DNA of 64,000 nucleotides. Source: Megaleporinus macrocephalus. Taxonomy: Eukaryota > Chordata > Actinopteri > Characiformes > Anostomidae. Within the stretch, counting starts at the first letter, position 1; each line of letters opens with the position of its first letter. The translations under genes and the position numbers were made by a program. Positions 47,582 through 61,355 of the stretch are shown one piece after another. The notes beneath the pieces are model-generated. The model did not search any database and had not been told where the DNA came from. It saw only the letters and a program-made list of their open reading frames with translations. Location of the stretch: assembly GCA_021613375.1 (NCBI GenBank), contig CM038716.1, forward strand, positions 186,001-250,000, written 5' to 3'.

Positions 47582-49144
47582 ATAACTAGGAAGACAAACC
47601 GAAATGCTCAACATGTCAATTTTCAAAAAGGCAAACTTTACAGCAAAGTATTTAGCTTTACCTTCACTTATCTACTCTTCGACTGAAACCAAATATCCAC
47701 TTGTGCTCGACTTGAAGGCACGCCCATATCTGCTTCATACACGCATGTCAAAAAAGGAATTCTAAAAATGTGGGAGTCTGTAGAGGTGATTGAAAATTCC
47801 CTGTGATGATCTGTTCTCCTCCCATCAGCCACTTCAGTACACCCACCCCCAGCCCCTCCCTCCCACTCAGTGCTGGGTAGAGAAATCCCTGCTCTGGGGA
47901 AACAATGCACCCAGCCGAGCCGTAGCCAGGCCCACACGGCACTGCCAGGACCCAGAGCACTTTGCCAACTGCTTGTTGGCATGGAGATACTTTATGATGC
48001 AAACAGGATGCTTTGTGCAAAATGAGAATATGTAGTCCATGTCCTGAGGTTGTCTCTTAGGGACAGAGCTATGAAGCTGAGAGGTAGGCTGCAGTTACTT
48101 GGCCATGCCTAAGGCTTGAGAATACTCTGTAATCAAAAGGTATTGACTGAGATTTTAAACTGGAAGCCTCTGATTTGCATTTCATTAACCATTCTGTTTG
48201 GACACTGTGATGCCTTGACAACACAGGAAGATGCCTTTAGAAAAAAAGGCCACCAAAACACCAAAAAAGCTGTACAAAGAAAACATTAGCGATTTATCTA
48301 TTACTAACACAATCTCATTTCAGTTAGAAGAGAAAAAAAAACAAAAGCTGAGCTGCTTCTAAATAAATGTATAAATACTTGGTATAACAAAGCAGTGGTT
48401 CACTGACAATCTGAGTCAGAGGCAAAACACTCTTGGAAAAAAAATTATGGCTGAATACTAAATGCACTTAAATGCACCTAAAACCCTAAAAACTAAATGC
48501 AAACATATTCTGTCATAATTCATAAAGTAACATATTTAGAATTAATTTAGAACACATTTTAATAACTCACATGGGAAAACAACTGTTGGATTTTTTTTCT
48601 CCAGTATTTTTGTTCCTCACTGTTACTCTTTGGCAGTTTTGATGTAATTCTTCTGTTAATTTGTTTCATGAAAACATTTTTCTTTTAAATCTGGTTACAA
48701 CACTTCCATATGCAAATTAAGTTGCAGTTTTGTTTCTCACCTATCAGCAGCTTCAGCTCACTGCTGCTCTCAAATCTTCTGAGCAGTTCAGTAAACCTTT
48801 AATGCAAAGTTTAACACTCAAACATGCCCACTGCAGTAGTACAAGCAGTAGAGGCAGTAACACTGAGATAAATAGCTGATCATATTGATTTACCACTTTA
48901 CTCAGGCTTTAGCAGGAACTTTTGTTTATGAGGATACCTTTCAGTTTGTCTAATAAGCTTGTTTACTGATTTTAAAATAGTTGATAAACTATAAACTAAA
49001 GTATTCATTTAAAAGTTAAGTATTAACAGTATAGATATAGGACAGATGTGACAAACTAATGAAATACTCTGGGTTTTTTGGTAAATGTGGACATATCAGT
49101 ATGTTATGTTTCAATACAGAATATTATCTTCTATACTTATTTTT

Positions 49145-50018
49145 TAGAGATGGAAGGTCCGATCGGCTATGTATCGGTATCGGCCGATTTTTAATCAAAA
49201 TATGCGATTGGTGATTGGCTGATATTTCTCCAATTTAGCCGATCCCGAGAGCCTATCGATGGTGTTAAACAAATGAGCCTAATTTATGTATTTCCAGCTA
49301 ACGTTTCATCGAGGAAGAGGAGCCCTCCGGCCAGCTCCCTGCAATTCCTATCTGAACCGCTAGGTGGAAATACACACCCTTTCATTTTCCACAGACTGAC
49401 TAAAGCAGCGGCGTCACGAGAAAAGCATGTGCTTATAGAAAGCATGTCGTCCGTCTGGCAGTGTTTTACTGTATGTGACTTATCCAGGGTGTTTTTAATA
49501 TGGCACTGCACGCGGCTGAATACAGTGAGTATCAGCAAACAGCAGAGCTAGCATGCGCAGCTAGCACAAAACAAACAACTCAGAACACCATGCAGACCAG
49601 ATCTGACCGGTACGAACAGTACAGCAGCAACAATTCAAGATCTACATTTAATGATTGCAGATTGTCATTTAAAATAACCCAGAGTTTGTGTTTAATGACT
49701 GCAGTTCTGACTACATTTATTTAATTCGCTTTTTTCGTTTTAAAGGGTCTAAACTGAATGATTGCAGTATTGAGGATATTTGTTTGCTTTACTTTGTTTA
49801 TTTACTGTTCATTTTGTTTAAAATATTATGCTGGGCTCATTAAAAATGGTAATAAACCAGTTTCAATCATGTTTCATGACTTGCTTTCGCTAATAACTGC
49901 ATGTAGCCCTGCTGTGGCGTATACCCCGCCCTCTATCGGTATTTGCTAACGGCCGAACGCGCTGAAAGGTGATCGGTAATCGGAATCGGCCTCAAAAAGG
50001 CTGAACGGTCCATCTCTA
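49145..50018. mobile_element. hAT-like non-autonomous DNA transposon
   Basis: Terminal inverted repeats TAGAGATGGA at 49145 and TCCATCTCTA ending at 50018, each followed inward by a 'gatcggtaatcgg'/'tatcggtatcggccga' sub-terminal block typical of fish hAT elements. Eight-base flanks CTTATTTT (49136-49143) and CTTGTTTT (50019-50026) differ at one base and fit a hAT-size target duplication, with one extra T at the left border. The 874-bp body includes a G+C-richer centre (49300-49620) with no recognisable transposase. Confidence 0.75.
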
Positions 50019-51687
50019 CTTGTTTTATTGGATTTGATTGAAGGTGATTTGTTGACACCTGCACCAAAATCCATTGGTTAATAAAGGTTCTGATTCTGAG
50101 AGAAACACGTTTCCCATAATTGTCTACCAATTTGTGGCATCTACTGGGATTGTTTTTGCCCACTCCTTCACGCAAATGTTTTCAACTGTGCAATATTTGA
50201 GGGGCTATTTGCATGCACAGCGCATTACAAATCTCCCCACAGAACATTACCTGGACTCAGACTACATTTTAAATCTGCTCTTTTTGTAGATCTTTGCAGA
50301 GAGTTTTTCTGAAGGCCTTAGAAAACTCTAATGGTGTTCTCACTTGGAGAAGAAGTGATACATTTATTTTCAAGACATTCCACACCCTTTCAATACACAC
50401 AACATTCATTAAATTATCTAGTGGCTGAGGTGTGGTATGTTGGAAGAGACAGAAAAGAATCGGGCTTTCAAACTTTAAAAAAGCTCTGAATAGAAAGATG
50501 TTCATTAAAGGGTTCAAAAATCAAGTGATTTATTAAATTTATTCACTAGCCTAATTGTGCTCAAACTGAAATACAATTAGTCGGTCAGGGTCCTACAAGT
50601 AGTGACGATCCCCACAATATGCCTAGACAGGCATGTTATTAATATGTCATCTGTCTCTACGCAGGTCCCTCTATAATTCCAGACCAATGCTAACATCCAT
50701 ATATTTTCTCCCTTTAAAATATTTCGACTTAATAATGGTGTTCCCCTTTAAAACAAATATGTAGGCCACAGCTCTCTGTCTGTAATGGATATTTCAGCAA
50801 AGAAACTCTGCCTTAAATGGGCTCATGCCTTAGGTCCCCTGGAAACAGGAAATGGGGAAACAGGATGCCATACAGTATGCAAAAATTTGGAATGTGACAC
50901 ATGTATACTGCACGCTAAAAAGAGAACATAAAGTTAACTACTCAAATCAAACCTAACAGCACACACAATTCACTAGAAAAACAAACAAAACTGATACATA
51001 TAATATAAGGCTAAGACAAAGGATGTGTCCTTCTTGAGAGTTTCAAAGAATGAAATTGAAGACTACTGGTTTAAAAAGAAACAACTTGTGAAAAACACTG
51101 GGAAGTGGCCTTAAAAACACTTGTCAAGTTCAATCAGTGCAGAAAGATCAGACTGAAAGCTTCACTGTGCCCTTGCCATGCACTCTCCAGTTATTCAGAC
51201 ATCACTACATTAATCTGCATTTGAGATCCTGCTATATTTAGCAATAGAGCTCTTTGTCTAAACCTGTTACAGCAACAGGGAAGTAGAGTCCCTGTTAGCT
51301 TCAGAGTGAAGCTTCGCCCTCACTGACAGCAAAGTCTTCATGCTGCAGTCACTTCTTCCTTTTAAGGTTTGCTGACTAATCTAGGGGACCTAAAAACAAA
51401 ACTGTCATATGAAATGTGATTATAAATACCTTCTTTATGATTAGAATCACATTGCGCCATGAAGAGATATGACTATTTTTTGATGGGCAGATCATTTAAA
51501 AACATTTAAAATAACAACTACATAAATACATACCAGACACAAAAAACAAGATTAAGAATAATAACATATATAACTCATGACTTCCCTGTTCTTTACCCAG
51601 GAAAGTGTGACTTGATGACAAAGATTATCACCAAAGCAATCCTACCTAACTAAAACCTATTGAAATTATAGATCGATCAGGGTAGTC

Positions 51688-51692
<5 letters not shown>

Positions 51693-51774
<82 letters not shown>
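51693..51774. repeat. (TA)n microsatellite
   Basis: About 82 bp of pure TA dinucleotide. The YIYIYI proteins read from both strands here are artefacts. Confidence 0.97.
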
Positions 51775-51776
<2 letters not shown>

Positions 51777-54700
51777 CATGCTCAATAAATAAAAACTGCA
51801 AGAGGCAAGTTAGCACTGTAATGTCAAAATTTTCAAAAGCTGTGTTTTTCTCTTTCACGTGTAGACACTGAAAAAAAAATCACATTGTTTTTACAGTTAC
51901 AGTGAACAGAAAAGGCATTTTTATGTGGACAGACGAAGATGCAGAGGAAAGAAACAGTTGACAATCATATATATTTTATTTTAAGATTGTTGTTAGCTTA
52001 TTAGAAGATCATTTAACTTCTGCGTTGTCTTTACCTGTTTTGAGTGATTTTAGTGAGCCAAATAGTTTAACTGTACTGGATATGTGACTGTTATCAAGTA
52101 AGCAAAAGTAAGCAAAAAAGATCTGCCAGTATCATGAGATAAAATAGGTGATAATAAAGAAATTGCATGTACAGAAAACAGTAAAGGTGCTGGGGCTTCT
52201 GAAACAAGACACTTTAAGCAGGTCAAACAGCTTAGAATCTAAAACCAAACACTCTCAGCCTCCAACTGTCATGAGCTAGCACAGGTAAATCAGCACATTC
52301 CTGCACCGTTGTGGATGACCCCTTACTGTTAAAATTGTGTGATGTAAATTCTGGGGCAGCAGGAAAAAAAGCCCCATCACATCCTGTCTGCAGACTGGCA
52401 GCTGGCCAACAGACAACCAGATGTTGCAGTACTTTAATGACACCATTTAGAAAAGCAGACTTTTAGAACAACTGGTCTCACTAAAAACGCACCGAAACTA
52501 TGAGAGCTGTCAATGTATTAACTAACTAGATATTGTTTTCTCTCATCTATGACTCTCGTCTTTATTCTAAAAAAGTATTTATATGTTTTAAAATGGATAT
52601 TGAAATCACATACGCAGAGATAGGAAAAAAATATATTAAACAAAAATAAATAAATAAATAAATAAATGGTCTCCAAGCCTGCGGTGGCAGTATGCTTTAT
52701 CTTAGAATGTTCAACAGTTTGTGTCTAGAGATTGCTGCATTTTTTTGCAGATTTGAATTTCTTGTCTTCATTGGGGTGAATGTTTTGCCACAAATACCTA
52801 ATAGTGAAGCTGCAATGGTTTGTGTAAACACGAACACAATCTTGTTAATGTGTGTAATCCTGCTACTGTTTTGTCTCAATTGAACAAAAAAATATGCGTT
52901 TATCAAAAATCTGAAAGGGTACTGGCCTATTCCATTTCAGCCCAACCCTATTTCACTATGACAGTGAGTCTTAGAAGGAACGTCACGGCACCACATTAGA
53001 AAACATTCTGGACTCAAGACATTACTACCTTTAGACTCTTATGTGAACATTAACTTCATTCTCCTTCTACCATACCCTGCTCCTTATTTTCTCAGTGGCG
53101 CAAGCTTTGAGTTCCACAAGCCCTTCAGGCTCAGGACAGCATTTGTGTCCCGCTCCTTTGTAAACAGGCCATAGATCATCTTGTTTTGACAGCTGACAAA
53201 GACAAAACAGAGATGGCAAGGTCTGTTGTCATAGGCATGGACCACAACATTTTAAAGGACTGCTTTAACAGAAAAGTAATGAGAATTTCTAAAACGCAAA
53301 ACCGCAAAACCAGTGCAGGCTGGATGACTTCACAGCACACATCACCAAAAGTAATTCATCAGAGGTTGTCTTGACACAGTCACAGAAAAATAGATAAGGG
53401 TTAACTACCATAAAATATTACAATTCATAATTAAATTTTCCTTAGAAAAATATGTTTGGGTCTGCTCTTTCTCCCACCATACAGGTGGTTTGCCTTAAGC
53501 CAACTCATGAAAACTTAACCAATTCACATTATTGCTGCCGGTAATAAATAATTGCAATAGTCTAAAATAAAGCAATAAGCTGAAAAGATGGCAAGCAGAA
53601 AATTATGTTACACCTGGGACAGGTCTAATTATAGACCTAGGTGAAGTGCATTAATTTGAAGGTGCCAGTTCAATTGCATCAAATTTGGAGTGTTAATTAA
53701 TTCCAATTATTACTGTTTTATATTTAAAAAATCAGTATAATCCTCTGCCTATTTTCAAGCACAAAAAGCTTTGCATGTTGTTTTTATGGTAGTTATTCAT
53801 GACTGCACAAATAATTGCCCCACACATTTATGTATTCAGTGGATATTTTTGTAAAACACTGCAAATCGTCTCAAAAATAAAGAAACTGAACTGTGGTGAA
53901 ACCTTTCAACATTAACACCAACACAAATAGAATTACACTAATCAAAACGCACATTATTACACTTTCAAGAAGTGAGAGAGACAACAAAGGGAAGAAAATG
54001 ACCCCAGCCTACTCCTTCCTCATAGAAAGCAGAAATTAAGAAAAGAAGCAACAAGCAGAAAAGATGGAGCTGGGATTCTAGAAGACAGAGAGGAAAACAA
54101 ACATTGATATGTGGAAAAGTCATTTAAACAGAACGCTACATCAGATAACCTATGTCTAAATTTGAATGCTTTGCTGAATAGTAATGATGCACCATAGACT
54201 GAATCAGTTGGTGTGCCACTACACAAAAACGGAACAAGGGTAATATAATATGTACAACACTGCCGTCTAGGCCCTACTGTCAAAAGCCTTGGATCCACTG
54301 GAAGATAATCAAGAAAAAGAGCAGGAAAAGCGCAGTCGGAAGCAAGAAAATGTGGCTGTTTGCTAAACAGATGAACAAAACAGGCCGACTGGGGAGGACT
54401 TGGAAAGCATCCCTACAGTTCATTTTCCACACATTTTCTGACACTCTCCACACTGAGTGAGGCAGTTCCACCATTACGCCTTGGCGTCTGGACAAAAGAT
54501 AACTCACTGCAAAACAGAACTAAGACAGAGTATAATCAATCACACAGTCTGGGGAAGTTTGGCCTCTGTTGCCCATTCACTCTGAAGCCAGGCTGTTTGA
54601 GGTGAGAGACATGGAGGAGGTCTGTGCTGCTGGGTTTTTCAGGACATGTTAAAAGATACAAATCCAACCCAATTCTGTGAATTCCACTGAATTTGGCTGA

Positions 54701-57700
54701 TTCATTCCACTAACAAAAGACTGCTACTAGTATTATATTAGAGGGGAGCCAAATCCAAGAGTCAAACCATTATGTGTATTATATAATTAAAGCTCTGCAG
54801 AAACAAGACATTTTAACAGACATGATAATGTGATACCATTTATTTTCCAATGCCTATCGCCAACCTGCATTAATAGACCACAAATATTACATCCGGTGGA
54901 TTTAAGTAAATAACTTTAAAACACACCCACCAAAACCGGAAAGCCTTAGATTTATCAAAATGCTCACAGCATACAATAAAAATAGTTATGATCTGTAACA
55001 CTTACATAAAGCACCTTCCTAACAATGAACAAACCAAATAACCAAAGTCCACCTTTGGGTTAATATGCGGAGGCGGGTAGCAACTAGTGACATGTACAAA
55101 AGCATATGTACTGACGTAAATCACTGATGGATTTTTACTTTGCTGGGTTATTCAGAGTTAATCTACTGCTGGAGATTTTTAGGAGGCAAAGCAAGACAGT
55201 GGACTGTTATTTTTAACTCTGGATCAGGGTGATGTGCATATACCTTCTGAGGAGTAGAGAAACTGCCTGGCCGACAGCACTTTAGAAAAAAACAAAAAGA
55301 TGCGACAGTCAGACAGACCCATCGACAGTTCCACTGTCACTCTGAATATTATTTAGGCTGAGTGACACTTCATGCAGCAGAAACAAGCACAGAACAAAAA
55401 TAAATCTTTAAAAGAATTCATAGATCCTTATATAAGGTCAACACCAGACTTGCCCAAATAGGGTTAAACATTAAAAAAGTAAAATTAACTAAATTATATG
55501 TCTGTATAAATTCACATTTATATCTTTCATTTTTGAAGCCACTTGATTGGCTGGGCTGGTGTCTACAAATTGCAGTGGTTGGTTATGCTATTAAAAAATC
55601 AATATCACAATGTATTCCAAAAATATCACAGTATCAGATGATATCTGAACATGCATTATTAAAGACAATGGCTCCATGCTTCCTGAGAACTGGTGCTAAA
55701 AGAATGTCTTTCAAACCTCACAGCTTTTTGTGAGTTCTTCTTTTTATAAATATACAAAAGGGAACCACAAACATTACTGTACTTTAAACAAAGGAAACAT
55801 TTTTAAGCATCTTCAACAAATGTTCTCAAATTATCTAAAACACTAAGCAAAGGACATACATTGCCTTTAGCCATGTTTTTGTTATCCATCAACACTGCTA
55901 AAACTGATTTCTTATACTGATGTGTGACACAAAACACAGCTTACTGGTATAGATGACATACAGCTCAGAAGTATCATAAAGGCTCCTTCGTTGTCACTAC
56001 TGTCACTTCTTCATTTTGGAATCAAACACAATATCACGTCCAAAACAACATAAGAACAGGGGCTGAATCTGGAGATTTTTGATACAGGATAGGAAAGGAA
56101 CAGAGAAATCTAATTTCAGGTGCATACCCAGCCTCTCTAGACTCCAAAGTCTGCCCCTTGGTGCATCTGTCAGGACTCATGCCACAGAATTAATAATGAT
56201 GGCAATGAACTTAGCAGCCCTTTCGTGGGCCATCTGCCACAGAGGAAACAGAAATCTGCTGCCTTCTCCTGGGAGGCAAAACCAGGCACAGAGAAAAGCT
56301 ACCTTTTGAATTGACTTGCTAAGCATTCCATTAAGGCATTTTGGATTAAGGGTGAAATACGTCAGGTTTTCTATATTTACATTTAATTACATCATTCACA
56401 AGTAAACGCAGTTAATCAGAGTGGTTTGACACGGAATGCCCGATTCTAGAGAAACGCAGAGCATCAGATTTGTTCACAGTGGCAGTGAATGAAACCAAAC
56501 ATCTCAAGCACTGCTTGCCTCTCTAAGTTCCCTCTCGCAAAGTTATTGTATGAAATGGCTATAAATAAACTGCCTGATACATTGTTTTATAACAGTTTTG
56601 TAAAGAGGCTTTAGCCTAAATGTATTGTTACATTCATAGCAGGCAATACAGTACAGATAACAATACTTATCACTATTTCACTATTATCAATACTAGAAAT
56701 AAAAACTCAGAAGACTCACAGAAGTTCACTAGTCATTCTAGATAGTAATTAAAATTGCAATACCTGCTGGCTTTGGGACCCCAGGTCAACACCAATGTAA
56801 TGAAATGGTTAAGTTTCTCTACAATAAACAATTTCCCACCAAAACACTCTAAAGAACTTTGTTTACATATTTGTTTACATTTACATTATCTTTTTAAAAC
56901 ACTTTCATTATGTAACCAATTTTTGGATTTCGATTCAAACAGTATTTTTGACATAACCTTTTGTTTCAGCAAGATGGCAAGACAGCCCTTTTCCAAAAAC
57001 CTTATGATATTTAAACCAATACCTGCCAGATTAGTGTGTGAATCTTTCAGCTGACAGCAAACTGATTCAATGCATGATTTGCCCCCCAAAAAAGGTTCTA
57101 ATGTATGCAGCCAAACTGCAACTTTGCTACTTTCTGTGTGAAGTGTCTGTTGTAGAAAATGTTTAAGATTTACATTCAGGGGGGACTGTACAAGAACAGC
57201 CTTGTAGAAAGGCAAATAACCACTGACAGCCACCAAACTGACAGAAATAATAAACTACCACAGAACTCCTAAAAGCTAACTAGCACTTCCTGGCAGTGAC
57301 AAGGAGAATGTGACTGACCTTGCTGTCATACAAAAAACAGACAACACTCTTCTGGGCGCACATGACACATAAAAGAGCTGAGCAAGTACAATTTGCTCCA
57401 CATTCGAGAAAGATAACCGTGGCAATCTCCAAATCTCCTCTTTGCTGACTGCTGTAGTGGACGCGGTCATGCAGATGAAGTAGCTTGTGAACCGATGCTA
57501 TAGGTCCGTATGCCTTTCTGGTGCCTTTGATTATAGTAAAAAGAGGATCAGTGGCCATATACATTTTAAAACTCTTCATTGGAACTCACACCAGTTGTCT
57601 ACCACACAGGCCTTTAGGACCTCCCTCTTTATTACTACACTTTGACCAAAAAAAGAAAACCCACAAAACTGAATAACGACAAGGAGGTCCTAAACTCAAA

Positions 57701-58199
57701 CCACACAAATGCAGCACTTATTTGAACGGTGACCGCAAGAAGGTACCACCAGATTTCTGACACTAATCAAAACGCAGATTTTACTGCTAGTTTATAGACA
57801 ATAAAAAATACTTTTGTTTTTGTTCCTTCTGACTGCTTCCTAAAACGTAGCTCTTTTAAAAGCATATCATTCCTAAAGGGACAACAGGACAAACTGTATA
57901 AGTGCTTACTGTAATGTTCAAGTCACAGACAAGAGTAACACTAAAAAATGAATGTCGTTTTTAGTGATCTACCTGTGTTTACAAAAGCTGTGATTATTAC
58001 AGAAAGCTATTCCTATCACAGGACACAGGAGAGAGCATGAACAAAATGATGGGAGGGTGAACATAACACTCTAAGCACTAACCTTCGTATAGATGAGATT
58101 AATTAACTCTGTGTTGGGCTTCTTCTACTCCAGCAGCTCCTAACATCAGCAGTTCAGAACTAATCCCATGTTGTGAATGCAATATCCTGCAGTGTATGA

Positions 58200-58930
58200 T
58201 CCTCCACTAGCCTAGCGTTAGCGCTTAGCCAGGACAGGGACACTGTGGAAGGAGGGGGTGGAGTGGATAACGTTAACTGACGTTAAATATCCAGTCACGT
58301 GTTTTTAGCTTGCAAACTGTCACCAACGCGTGTTAAAGACTGAATGTATGCTCATTTAAAAAAAAACATATAAGCGAATTTCCTAATGGGTTCTAGCCGC
58401 TGAGAAGGGAGGCCGCTTCTGTTTCCAGCAACAAGCGTACAGTCGAATTAAACAATCACAAAAGCTCAATATAACATTCTTTGTTGTACAGCAGACACAG
58501 AGAAAATGTTACCGAACACTAAATCAGTTCAGTTTAGAAGCAAGCGGGTTTGCAATTAAATATCAGTGACTAGTAAGAGCAGCCTTTAGAGAAAGCTTTG
58601 AGAGTAAAGGTTAGCAGGTTAGCTCACTGCTCGGATCCTTACTCCGTCGGACAACAGCAGCTGGCGAAAGCAGCACTGATCCACAGCTCCCCTTCTCCTC
58701 CGCACTTTCCCTTCAGTCTGCCGAGCAGAACAATCAGCATTTAAACGCCTCTTCTTGCCTCCAAATCAGGTTGGGCACTGACATCGACGATTTCTAAACT
58801 AAATCATTGTTTAGTCCCCGCTGCCCGACATTGCCGTTGTGCGTCTGCTTGAGTCTAGAGGGATAAGGGGAAACGGGAGAGGGCGAGTTTGAGGGGAACA
58901 AAGGGGCAGACAGCTTCCTAGTGGAGAGAG
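58200..58930 (-). promoter_or_regulatory. cuedc1: Likely CUEDC1 promoter and non-coding first exon
   Basis: After kilobases of AT-rich DNA the sequence becomes CpG-rich here ('ccgtcggacaacagcagctg', 'ctcctccgcactttcccttc'). On the minus strand a good donor, CGACGGA|GTAAGG, ends a candidate non-coding exon at 58643. No gene on the plus strand is evident. Assignment to CUEDC1 rests on position and orientation. Confidence 0.45.
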
Positions 58931-58932
58931 AG

Positions 58933-59132
58933 GAGAAATGCAGCCGGACTCCTCCAACACCATTTCTGGGTATATATACAACCTACGGAGCCCCGGAGGG
59001 TACGTGGGTAAGAATAAAAAAATAATTCGAGGGAACGTCTTGTGGTTCATGTAATTCGCTCCCACGATTTACAGTTCGCCCAGTACTTTTTTTATTTATT
59101 CCAACGGTCATTACTTTTTCTCGAGCACACCT
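58933..59132 (-). repeat. Duplicated segment, copy 1
   Basis: From 'gagaaatgcagccggactcc' through 'ctacggagccccggagggta' and 'gtaattcgctcccacgattt' to 'cattactttttctcgagcac', nearly identical to 59604-59820. The left border is sharp ('gagagag|gagaaatgcag'). The right part, from about 59080, is the tail of a minus-strand SINE. Confidence 0.8.
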
Positions 59133-59262
59133 ACCCGAAGCGGCGGACAGCCCTACCACAGGCGCCTGGAGAGCAGGCAGGGGTTAGGCGCCTTACGTAA
59201 GTCGCCCCTGTCAGTTCATGGGATCGAACCGGCAACCTTCCGGTCAACCTTTTGTTGCACAG
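59110..59262 (-). mobile_element. tRNA-derived SINE (minus)
   Basis: The reverse complement has ggttcgatcc at 59221-59230, then 'ggcgccttacgtaagtcgcc' region, 'gcctaacccctgcctgctc' and a body close to the SINEs at 2430 and 31468. Its 3' tail leads into the duplicated segment. Confidence 0.6.
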
Positions 59263-59502
59263 CAAGACTTTACAGTCAGCAAACGTAGATTCATCACTGC
59301 AGTTGCAGCTTCCAAAAACTACAACCTAAAACTACATCACTAAACAGTACTCTCTTGCTTTTATATTCATTAAATATGTTATCACTGTTTCTGCTTACGC
59401 ATCCAAACTAGAAAATGCAGTTTAGTGAAGGTTAAGATTGTAGTTTATGGAAGCTGCAATTGCAGTGATAAGTCTACTTTTGCTGACTGTAAAGTCTCAC
59501 TG
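59260..59502. mobile_element. Fold-back MITE with about 90-bp inverted repeats
   Basis: Left end CAGCAAGACTTTACAGTCAG at 59260 and right end (minus strand) CAGTGAGACTTTACAGTCAG from 59502; the arms stay paired for about 90 bp each, around a loop of roughly 60 bp. Flanked on both sides by TGCA (59256-59259 and 59503-59506), a probable 4-bp target duplication. Family not identified. Confidence 0.8.
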
Positions 59503-59603
59503 TGCATGAGAAGCTACGATGTCCTCAGTGTCCAAGGGAACTGTTAGCCTGCTTATATACAATGTGAGCACATTTAGACAAACAACATGCACACAATGAT
59601 ACT

Positions 59604-59820
59604 GAGAAATGCAGCCGGACTCCTCCAACACCATTTCTGGGTATAAACAACCTACGGAGCCCCGGAGGGTACGTGGGTAAGAATAAAAATTAATTCGAGG
59701 GGACGTCTTGTGGTTCATGTAATTCGCTCCCACGATTTACAGTTCGAAGTATTTTTTTTTTATTTGTTCCAACGGTCATTACTTTTTCTCAAACACACTA
59801 GGGGGCAGTGAGCACACCTA
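59604..59820 (-). repeat. Duplicated segment, copy 2, with SINE tail
   Basis: Second copy of the segment at 58933-59132, same orientation, 671 bp away, with a few substitutions and a shorter 'tatata' site. The SINE body here has 'actagggggcagtgagcaca' where copy 1 is altered, and its tRNA-like head is missing. Confidence 0.8.
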
Positions 59821-59829
59821 TATGATACT

Positions 59830-60590
59830 GAATAAAAAACGTGTGCATAAGCTGCAAAATGTTTCTAGACATTGTTCCAGTGGGGGACCAAATCCTTACT
59901 AAAAAGCGTATTATAGAGCACATATCCTATATTTGTCTTATATTTCATTTTCCCCCAATTATGAGATTGTGTCAGAAATAATTTTTACATGATCATCTCA
60001 GCCTTTGTTCTTCTATTTTTTTCCAGTCTGCAATTGTTACTTTGACTTTTGAAGAGGCCATGGCTTACATTTCATGAGTATTTTATTTTTTATCACTGAG
60101 GTTCACAAAATGTATGTATATTTATGTACCATACCAAATCATGAGACAATTTTCCAATCTCTCTCTATCTATTGGAAGAAAACAGGCTAAATGTATTACT
60201 GTTCCTTTAAGATAAATGAGCTTACTCCTCTTAATGGACATCCTGTATTAAGCCTTATTTAGACAAGCACTCAGAGCTGAAACATTCCGTAGAACTTAAA
60301 TATGAGTGGATGCTGCTAAATTGCTGAATAAGTTGATATGCATTACTGTGCAAAAGATTTAGGCACTTGGACATTATATTTAAGAAGTTATTTTTCCTGA
60401 CAGGAAGCTTTTATGTGCTCAGCAAAACACTTTTTTTAAATAGTCTAATATTATTACTGCAGTAAGTAGTGGTTCTACATACATTAGCGTGTTTGTTTAA
60501 CCCTTTTTGAGCTTTTCCTTGTGGCAACCCAGTTTTATTTGCAGTTATCATCTAATATCTGCTTTAACTACTCAGTACTTTATTAAGCTA
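59830..60590. other. Intergenic sequence
   Basis: AT-rich with no gene supported. A Tc1-type outer end ('gtgcaaaagatttaggcac') is at about 60347-60365 without a partner. Confidence 0.4.
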
Positions 60591-60599
60591 AATCAAGAT

Positions 60600-61312
60600 T
60601 GCCGGTGAAGAAATTTCATTAATTCATACAATGTCTGAGGCGTCCAGGGGAAATCTGGAACTGAACTTCTGGTCTTTAGGCTATACATTTGTTGTCTTAG
60701 CCTCAGTGTTATGGATGCTGACTTTTAATCTATACTCAGGTAACAAGCATATTTTCTTGATTTTCCCTTTCCTCTTTAGCCCAGAATACACAGCATCCAT
60801 GATTTCCAAAGGAATTTCAAATCATAATTTGTTGGACCACAGGGCGCTTTTCCACATCACCATCTTAAACTCAGGCCAAGAGAAGGTGGTAATGATGTTT
60901 CTGGGACCTGTTTATATGTTTTCTGCTTTGTACGAATGAGTTTTAACTTGCATTTATGGATGCAGTGACGTGAATGGTTTTCAGAAGTGCAGTGATTTCT
61001 ACTACAGAATCGTGTCTGTTTTTAATGTAGTCCCGCATGAGGGCCTGAAGATCATGGTCATCCTGTATTGGTTTTCATCTTTGTCCCTTACATGCTGAGA
61101 TTTTTCCATATTTTTGGAATCATTTTATAACATTATTAATCATAGGTCTTGAAATCCCCAAGCCCTTTTCTATTTTATGTTGAGAAATGTATTCTTGAAC
61201 TGCTGCACCATTTGTTAGAGCTAATTGGTGACGTGGTGACCTCTCCCTATTTTTACTTTTGAAAGACTCCCTCTCTCTAGGATGTTCTTTTTATAACCAG
61301 TTAAATGGACAA

Positions 61313-61355
<43 letters not shown>

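Larger units (their letters stand above)
44671..58642 (-). other. cuedc1: CUEDC1 5' intron (inferred)
   Basis: 14 kb without coding exons between the CUE exon and the likely promoter. It includes a (CA)n run (about 47535-47579), a hAT-like element (49145-50018), a (TA)n run (51693-51774) and an (AAAT)n run (52647-52667). Remaining stretches (44700-47500, 47600-49130, 50030-51690, 51780-58600) are AT-rich and unique-looking, with small ORFs that resemble nothing I know. Alternative 5' exons may hide here. Confidence 0.45.

Noticed and set aside
51646..51871. YIYIYI proteins on both strands
   Set aside because: Translations of a pure TA run.
57280..57579. 99-codon minus-strand ORF as an extra CUEDC1 exon
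   Set aside because: No similarity to CUEDC1 and no convincing flanking splice pair; left as intronic.
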